A stretch of DNA of 64,000 bases from Streptomyces sp. NBC_00582 (GTDB lineage: Bacteria > Actinomycetota > Actinomycetes > Streptomycetales > Streptomycetaceae): NCBI RefSeq assembly GCF_036345155.1, contig NZ_CP107772.1:7812001-7876000 (forward strand). Reading direction: 5' to 3'. The translations under genes and the position numbers were made by a program. Positions 58,986 through 64,000 of the stretch are shown one piece after another (position 1 is the stretch's first letter; the number at the start of each line of letters is the position of its first letter). The notes under the pieces are model-generated. The model did not search any database and was not told the DNA's origin. It saw only the letters and a program-made list of their open reading frames with translations.

Positions 58986-60833
58986 ATGGTGGCGAAGAAG
59001 ACCGCCGTACAGCAGCCGACGACCGGCAGGTCAGCGAAAACCTCCGGCGGCGCGGCCGAGAGCACCCACGGCGGAAGGAGCACGCGAGGGCGGACGGCGG
59101 CGCCGAAGACGGCGGCCGGGAAGGCGGCCGTCGAGAAGACGGCTGGGGAGAAGACGGCCGGTCGGAAGGGGGTCGGCGGGAAGGCGGGCGGCGCGAGGAC
59201 GGCTGTCGCGGCGGAGGTGAAGGCGGCCGGGGCGCGGGTGGCCGGCGAGAAGGTGGCCGGCGAGAAGGCGGCCGGGTCGAAGTCGGCCGGGGAGCACAGC
59301 CCTGCCAAGAAGGCCACGGGGGAAATGGCGGTGGGCAGGAAGACCGTCGCCAGGAAGGCGGCCGGTAAGAAGCCCGCCGGTACGCCGGCTGCCGATGAGA
59401 GACCCACTGGTGAGAAGCGCGCCGGCGGGAGGCCCACGGATGTGAGGACTGCTGATGAGAAGCCCGCCCGTGGAACGGCAACCGTTGGGAAAGACGCCGG
59501 TGAGGAGTCTGCCGGTGGAGCTGGCGCGGGTGGGAAGGCTGCCGGTGGGAAACCTGGCGGTGGGACGGGTGCGGGTGGGGAAGCCGCTGGTGGGAAGTCT
59601 GGCGGTGGAGCTGGCGCGGGTGGGAAACCTGGCGGTGGGACGGGTGCGGGTGGGGAAGCCGCTGGTGGGAAGTCTGGCGGTGGAGCTGGCGCGGGTGGGA
59701 AGTCTGGCGGTGGGGAGGGTAAGGGTGGGAAGGCTGCTGGTGAGACGCCTGGCGGTGGGACGGGTGCGGGTGGGGAAGCCGCTGGTGGGAAGTCTGGCGG
59801 TGGAGCTGGCGCGGGTGGGAAGTCTGGCGGTGGGGAGGGTAAGGGTGGGAAGGCTGCTGGTGAGACGCCTGGCGGTGGGACGGGTAGGGGTGGGAAGGCT
59901 GCCGATGGGAAGTCTGCCGGTGGGACGGGTGGTGCGGGTGGGAAGGCTGCCGGTGGGAAGGCCGGCGGTGGGACGGGTGGTGCGGGTGGGAAGGCTGCCG
60001 GTGGGAAGGCCGGTGGTGGGACGCGCGCGGGTGGGAAAGCTGCCGGGGAGGAGTCTGGCGGTGGTGGGAAGACCGCCGTCGAGAAGACCCCCGCTGTGAA
60101 GGAAGCCGTCGAGGAGGTGGCCGTCGGGGTGGGGGGCGGGGCCTCCGTGGCGGCCAAGAAAGCGGCCGGGAGGAAGACGGCCGCTCCCAGGGCGGCTGCC
60201 AAGAAGGCGGCCGGACGGAAGGCAGCCCCCCGTAAGGCGGCTGTCGTCGGCAAGGCCGCGGACGCCGAGGGCGTGGCCGCGGCGGGTGCGGGAAAGAAGA
60301 GCACGGCCAAGAAGGTGGGCGCGGCCACGGCCGCGGAGCAGACGGGAGCCACGACAGTGGTTGCGAAGAAGACTCCTGGCACGGCCACGGCGGCGAAGAC
60401 GGCCGTTCCCAAGGCACGCCTCGCCGCGGTGGAACCGGGCGAGCTGGCGGTGCGCCCCGGAGAAGAGCCCTGGACCGCGGAGGAGGTCGAGGAGGCGCGC
60501 GCCGAGCTGGAGTCCGAGCAGGAGCGGCTGCACACCGAGCTCGCCTCCTCGGAGACGGCCCTTGCGGGCCTGATGCGGGACTCCGGGGACGGCGCCGGCG
60601 ACGACCAGGCGGACACCGGCACCAAGAACATCACGCGCGAGCACGAACTGGCCCTGGCCGCCAACGCGCGCGAGATGCTGATCCAGACCGAGCACGCCCT
60701 GGAACGGCTGGACGCCGGCACGTACGGCCTGTGCGAGAACTGCGGCAAACCCATCGGCAAGGCCCGTATGCAGGCCTTCCCACGGGCCACGCTGTGCGTC
60801 GAGTGCAAGCAGAAACAAGAGCGCCGGTACTGA
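58986..60833 (+). CDS. TraR/DksA zinc-finger protein with long Lys/Ala/Gly repeat region
   Basis: A 615-residue protein. Its last ~120 residues form a TraR/DksA C4 zinc-finger protein: a coiled coil (TAEEVEEARAELESEQERLHTELASSE), then LERLDAGTYGLCENCGKPIGKARMQAFPRATLCVECKQKQERRY with four Cys. The N-terminal ~490 residues are low-complexity: Lys/Ala-rich like histone H1 (AAPRAAAKKAAGRKAAP), with a Gly-rich block (~190-365) built from units such as GGKSGGGAGAGG. That block contains an exact 120-bp tandem duplication. ATG 58986 follows AAGGGG. The Lys/Ala part could bind DNA; the role of the Gly block is unknown. Confidence 0.85.
   Translation: MVAKKTAVQQPTTGRSAKTSGGAAESTHGGRSTRGRTAAPKTAAGKAAVEKTAGEKTAGRKGVGGKAGGARTAVAAEVKAAGARVAGEKVAGEKAAGSKSAGEHSPAKKATGEMAVGRKTVARKAAGKKPAGTPAADERPTGEKRAGGRPTDVRTADEKPARGTATVGKDAGEESAGGAGAGGKAAGGKPGGGTGAGGEAAGGKSGGGAGAGGKPGGGTGAGGEAAGGKSGGGAGAGGKSGGGEGKGGKAAGETPGGGTGAGGEAAGGKSGGGAGAGGKSGGGEGKGGKAAGETPGGGTGRGGKAADGKSAGGTGGAGGKAAGGKAGGGTGGAGGKAAGGKAGGGTRAGGKAAGEESGGGGKTAVEKTPAVKEAVEEVAVGVGGGASVAAKKAAGRKTAAPRAAAKKAAGRKAAPRKAAVVGKAADAEGVAAAGAGKKSTAKKVGAATAAEQTGATTVVAKKTPGTATAAKTAVPKARLAAVEPGELAVRPGEEPWTAEEVEEARAELESEQERLHTELASSETALAGLMRDSGDGAGDDQADTGTKNITREHELALAANAREMLIQTEHALERLDAGTYGLCENCGKPIGKARMQAFPRATLCVECKQKQERRY
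59566..59880 (+). repeat. Exact tandem duplications in the TraR/DksA-type gene
   Basis: Bases 59641-59760 and 59761-59880 are identical, a perfect 120-bp tandem duplication (40 codons). The first 60 bases of that unit occur a third time without change at 59566-59625. The strand is G-rich (GGTGGG and GGCGGTGG runs). Perfect identity shows recent slippage or unequal recombination, or, less likely, an assembly effect. Confidence 0.92.
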
Positions 60834-60900
60834 TCGCGTGCCTGTGCGGGGGCGTGTCGTACCCTCGTCCTCAGTCAGGTACCTAGGTTGAGGGACTCAC

Positions 60901-61509
60901 GTGGCAGAGGCGGAGCGCATCATCGGTACGCCGGACATCCCAGAGGCGGCGGGAGCCGAGCCGGAGCAGTCGACCGGCCCGGGCCTCCCGGACGGGCAGG
61001 AGAGCACCGAGGCGCGGCCCAGGGGCAAGCGCCGGATCGCCGTGCTCTTCGCCGTCGCCACGTTCGCGTACGCGATCGACCTGGTCAGCAAGATGATCGT
61101 GGTCGCCCGGCTGGAGCACCACGCGCCGATCGAGATCGTCGGGGACTGGCTCAGGTTCGAGGCCATCCGCAACGCGGGCGCGGCCTTCGGCTTCGGCGAG
61201 GCCTTCACGATCATCTTCACGGTCATCGCGACGGCGGTGATCGTGGTGATCGCCCGGCTCGCCCGCAAGCTGTACAGCCTGCCCTGGGCGATCGCGCTGG
61301 GCCTGCTGCTGGGCGGCGCGCTGGGCAACCTCACCGACCGGATCTTCCGCTCGCCCGGCGTGTTCGAGGGCGCGGTCGTCGACTTCATCGCGCCGAAGCA
61401 CTTCGCGGTCTTCAACCTCGCCGACTCGGCGATCGTGTGCGGCGGCATCCTGATCGTGCTGCTGTCCTTCAAGGGGCTGGACCCGGACGGGACCGTCCAC
61501 AAGGACTGA
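60901..61509 (+). CDS. lspA: Lipoprotein signal peptidase
   Basis: A 202-residue membrane aspartic protease that cuts prolipoproteins. Four membrane helices follow a ~45-residue acidic, Pro-rich cytoplasmic N-terminus longer than in E. coli. The conserved residues are visible in [23 protein letters not shown] (first catalytic Asp) and VFNLADSAI (second Asp). The start is GTG 60901; GTACCTAGGTTG just upstream may contain the -10. Confidence 0.93.
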   Translation: MAEAERIIGTPDIPEAAGAEPEQSTGPGLPDGQESTEARPRGKRRIAVLFAVATFAYAIDLVSKMIVVARLEHHAPIEIVGDWLRFEAIRNAGAAFGFGEAFTIIFTVIATAVIVVIARLARKLYSLPWAIALGLLLGGALGNLTDRIFRSPGVFEGAVVDFIAPKHFAVFNLADSAIVCGGILIVLLSFKGLDPDGTVHKD

Positions 61510-61585
61510 GCCCGCCCCCGGGGGTCGTCCGAGGTTGTCCACAGGCCCGTACGGGGCGGTCGGAGCCGTCCGGCATACTCGACGG

Positions 61586-62530
61586 GTGAGCACGATTCCC
61601 GAGATCCGTACCCTGCCCGTGCCGGACGGCCTGGAGGGCGAGCGCGTCGACGCCGCCATCTCCCGCATGTTCGGCTTCTCCCGCACGAAGGCCGCGGAGC
61701 TCGCCGCGGCGGGGAAGGTCTCGGTCGACGGCTCGGTGGTCGGCAAGTCCGAGCGGGTGCACGGCGGGGCCTGGCTCGAGGTCGAGATGCCCCAGGCGCC
61801 CGCGCCGGTGCAGATCGTCGCGGAGCCCGTCGAGGGCATGGAGATCGTGCACGACGACGACGACGTCGTCGTGATCGTCAAGCCGGTGGGCGTGGCCGCG
61901 CACCCGTCGCCCGGCTGGAGCGGCCCCACCGTGATCGGCGGGCTGGCCGCCGCCGGCTACCGGATCTCCACCTCCGGCGCCGCCGAGCGCCAGGGCATCG
62001 TGCACCGCCTCGACGTGGGGACGTCCGGCCTGATGGTGGTCGCCAAGTCCGAGCGGGCGTACACCTCGCTCAAGCGCCAGTTCAAGGAGCGCACGGTCGA
62101 CAAGCGCTACCACACGCTCGTCCAGGGCCACCCGGACCCGACCAGCGGCACCATCGACGCGCCCATCGGCCGGCACCCGCACCACGACTACAAGTGGGCG
62201 GTCACCGCCGAAGGCAAGCCCTCCGTCACGCACTACGACCTGATCGAGGCCTTCCGCGCGGCCTCCCTGCTGGACGTGAAGCTGGAGACCGGCCGCACCC
62301 ACCAGATCCGGGTGCACATGTCCGCCCACCGCCACCCCTGCGTCGGCGACCTGACGTACGGCGCCGACCCGACGCTCGCCAAGCGGCTGCGGCTGACCCG
62401 TCAGTGGCTGCACGCCGTACGGCTGGGCTTCGAGCACCCCGGTGACGGGCAGTGGGTGGAGTTCGCCAGCGACTACCCGGCCGACCTGCAGAAGGCCCTG
62501 GACCGGGTCCGCGAGGAGACCTACGGATGA
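61586..62530 (+). CDS. rluD: RluA/RluD family rRNA pseudouridine synthase
   Basis: A 314-residue pseudouridine synthase with an N-terminal S4 RNA-binding domain ([31 protein letters not shown]) and the catalytic core with the Asp in [16 protein letters not shown], followed by [10 protein letters not shown] and [21 protein letters not shown]. It probably modifies 23S rRNA helix 69 like RluD. GTG 61586 has no clear ribosome binding site; CATACT 7 bp upstream suggests a leaderless message. Its stop overlaps the GNAT gene start (ATGA). Confidence 0.9.
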   Translation: MSTIPEIRTLPVPDGLEGERVDAAISRMFGFSRTKAAELAAAGKVSVDGSVVGKSERVHGGAWLEVEMPQAPAPVQIVAEPVEGMEIVHDDDDVVVIVKPVGVAAHPSPGWSGPTVIGGLAAAGYRISTSGAAERQGIVHRLDVGTSGLMVVAKSERAYTSLKRQFKERTVDKRYHTLVQGHPDPTSGTIDAPIGRHPHHDYKWAVTAEGKPSVTHYDLIEAFRAASLLDVKLETGRTHQIRVHMSAHRHPCVGDLTYGADPTLAKRLRLTRQWLHAVRLGFEHPGDGQWVEFASDYPADLQKALDRVREETYG

Positions 62531-63000
62531 GCGGCACGCCCGCGTACACGGTGCGCGTCGCCGAGGACCCGGCCGACCTGGAGGCGTGCTTCGCGGTGCG
62601 CAAGGAGGTCTTCGTCGGCGAGCAGGGCGTCCCGGAGGACCTGGAGTACGACGAGCACGACGCGGGTGCCGCGCATGTGCTGGCGGTCCGTGAGGACGGC
62701 GTACCGCTCGGGACGGGGCGGCTGCTGTTCGGCGCGGCCGCAGCGGGGCGCACCGGCGGCGACCCCGCGGTCGGCTCCCTCGGGCGGCTGGCCGTGGCCC
62801 GGGAGGCGCGGGGGCTCGGTGTCGGGGTGGCGCTCGTGCGGGCCATCGAGGAGGCGGCCCGCGCGCGGGGGTTGACGGCCGTCGACCTGCACGCGCAGAC
62901 CCAGGCCCTGGGTTTCTACGAACGGCTGGGGTACACGGCGTACGGCGCCGAGGAGCTGGAGGCGGGGATTCCGCACCGGTCCATGCGGCGTTCTCTCTAG
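62527..63000 (+). CDS. GNAT family N-acetyltransferase
   Basis: A 157-residue GNAT acetyltransferase of the ElaA-like / YjcF kind. The start [24 protein letters not shown] and the acetyl-CoA loop [29 protein letters not shown] are characteristic, and [11 protein letters not shown] closes the fold. The amine substrate is unknown. ATG 62527 overlaps the rluD stop by 4 bp. Confidence 0.9.
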   Translation: MSGTPAYTVRVAEDPADLEACFAVRKEVFVGEQGVPEDLEYDEHDAGAAHVLAVREDGVPLGTGRLLFGAAAAGRTGGDPAVGSLGRLAVAREARGLGVGVALVRAIEEAARARGLTAVDLHAQTQALGFYERLGYTAYGAEELEAGIPHRSMRRSL

Positions 63001-63033
63001 CGACCGGTGGTGCGTGCGACGCTGGAGGTCGGG

Positions 63034-64000
63034 ATGCCCTTGATCGTCCAGTCGTCCGGAGCGCCGCCCGTGGATCAGTTGGCCCTGCTGTTCGTCCTGT
63101 TGCTCGGGGCCGTGGTGAGCGTCCCGGTCGGAGACCGGTTCGGGTTGCCCTCGCCGGTGCTGATGACCCTGCTCGGAATCGTCCTCGCGGTCGCCGACTT
63201 CGTGCCGAACGTCGACGTCCCGCCGGACCTGATCCTGCCCCTGGTGCTGCCGCCGCTGCTCTACGCGGCCGTACGGCGCACCTCGTGGCGGCAGTTCGCC
63301 GCCAACAAGCGGCCCATCTTCCTGCTCGCCGTGGCGCTGGTGTTCGTCACCACGGTCTGTGTGGCCGCCGTGGCCCACTCGGTGATCCCCGGGCTGCCGG
63401 TCGCCGCCGCCGTCGCGCTGGGAGCCCTCGTCGCGCCGCCCGACCCGGTGGCCGCGACCGCCGTCGCCGGACAGCTCGGGCTGCCGCGCCGGCTCGTCTC
63501 CATCCTGGAGGGCGAGGGCCTGTTCAACGACGTGACGGCCATCGTGCTCTACCACGTGGCGATCGCGGCCGCCGTCAGCGGGGAGTTCGTGCCCGGTGAG
63601 GCGGCCCTGGAGCTGGTGCTGTCCGCCGTGGTCGCGGTCGCCGTGGGCGTCGGGCTCGGCTGGGGCGCCAACCGTCTGCTCGACCTGCTCGGCGACGCGA
63701 CCCTGCAGATCGGGCTTACCCTGCTCGTGCCGTACGCCGCCTATGTGCTCGCCGAGGAACTGCACGGCTCCGGTGTGCTCGCGGTGCTGACCTGCGCGCT
63801 GTTCCTCGCGGAGTACGCCACCGACCCCGACGACGTGCTGACGCGGCTCGCCGGGCACGCCTTCTGGGACATCGTCGACACGCTGGTGACCGGCGTGGCG
63901 TTCGGGCTCATCGGGCTCGAACTGCACAACGCGATCCGTACGGCGTCCGGGCGCTGGGGCGAGATGCTCGGCTGGGCCGGGATCATCGCGGCCGTGGTGA
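63034..64000 (+). CDS. Na+/H+ antiporter, CPA1 family (5' part only)
   Basis: The first ~322 residues of a CPA1-type cation/proton antiporter; the gene runs off the window. About nine membrane segments are visible. The functional motifs are LGALVAPPDPVAATAVAGQLGLPRRLVSILEGEGLFNDVTAIVL, containing the conserved Asp-Pro and the Asn-Asp pair of the ion site. It exports Na+ (or K+) in exchange for protons. ATG 63034 is set by GGAGG at 63023-63027. Confidence 0.88.
   Translation, partial: MPLIVQSSGAPPVDQLALLFVLLLGAVVSVPVGDRFGLPSPVLMTLLGIVLAVADFVPNVDVPPDLILPLVLPPLLYAAVRRTSWRQFAANKRPIFLLAVALVFVTTVCVAAVAHSVIPGLPVAAAVALGALVAPPDPVAATAVAGQLGLPRRLVSILEGEGLFNDVTAIVLYHVAIAAAVSGEFVPGEAALELVLSAVVAVAVGVGLGWGANRLLDLLGDATLQIGLTLLVPYAAYVLAEELHGSGVLAVLTCALFLAEYATDPDDVLTRLAGHAFWDIVDTLVTGVAFGLIGLELHNAIRTASGRWGEMLGWAGIIAAVV

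Noticed and set aside
58511..60808. A Pro/Ala-rich minus-strand frame opposite the TraR/DksA gene
   Set aside because: It is the complement of the Lys/Ala/Gly repeats; no ribosome binding site and no domains.

Overview
The window is a stretch of Streptomyces core chromosome. GC content is very high with strong third-position GC, GTG and TTG starts are common, and the gene order matches, from memory, the Streptomyces coelicolor region running from glucokinase (SCO2126) down to about SCO2072. I see no prophage, insertion sequence, CRISPR array, tRNA or rRNA. About 58 protein genes are supported, plus one 18-codon leader peptide. The first gene (glucokinase) and the last (Na+/H+ antiporter) are cut by the window edges.

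Layout. 1-6.6 kb: glucokinase end, a small nuclease-family protein, a membrane protein and lipase pair, a PlsC-like acyltransferase, a MacRS-type two-component system and phosphofructokinase. 6.6-10.1 kb: aromatic amino acid entry genes, namely a fused anthranilate synthase controlled by a Trp-codon leader/attenuator, diverging from a class II DAHP synthase. 10.1-12.3 kb: iron storage (bfd with an iron box, bfr), a molybdopterin oxidoreductase behind an operator-like repeat, and a DUF4396 membrane protein behind a CsoR-like copper operator. 12.3-22.7 kb: endonuclease IV, a PASTA Ser/Thr kinase, a TPP-riboswitch thiO-thiS-thiG operon, a ferredoxin-reductase-like flavoprotein, an Rv2175c-like DNA-binding protein, thiE, metF and a membrane protein with a Tyr/Gln/Gly-rich tail. 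22.7-30.9 kb: a phytoene-desaturase-like flavoprotein, a three-gene export unit (degenerate ABC ATPase, YhgE/Pip-type membrane protein, TetR regulator), a HEPN-type protein, a methyltransferase and a DUF3040 protein.

30.9-36.7 kb holds a TgpA transglutaminase / DUF58 / MoxR unit and a beta-carbonic anhydrase. 37.0-55.1 kb is the division and cell wall (dcw) cluster: rsmH, ftsL, ftsI, murE, murF, mraY, murD, ftsW, murG, ftsQ, ftsZ, then the ylm group (pgeF, yggS-like, sepF, yggT-like) and divIVA. mraZ, murC, ddl and ftsA are absent. Many starts overlap the upstream stop (ATGA/GTGA), so much of the cluster is translationally coupled. After divIVA, two facing terminators separate it from ileS on the other strand, which has a T-box leader. 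A TraR/DksA-type gene with a large repetitive insert, lspA, rluD, a GNAT acetyltransferase and the antiporter complete the window.

Points most worth a second look: IleS carries a G-A-H-H sequence where class I synthetases have H-x-G-H; phosphofructokinase carries the Asp104/Lys pair typical of pyrophosphate-dependent enzymes; the TraR/DksA gene contains an exact 120-bp tandem duplication; and several compact control elements (trp attenuator, T-box, TPP riboswitch, iron box, CsoR-like, TetR-like and MacR-like sites) can be read directly.
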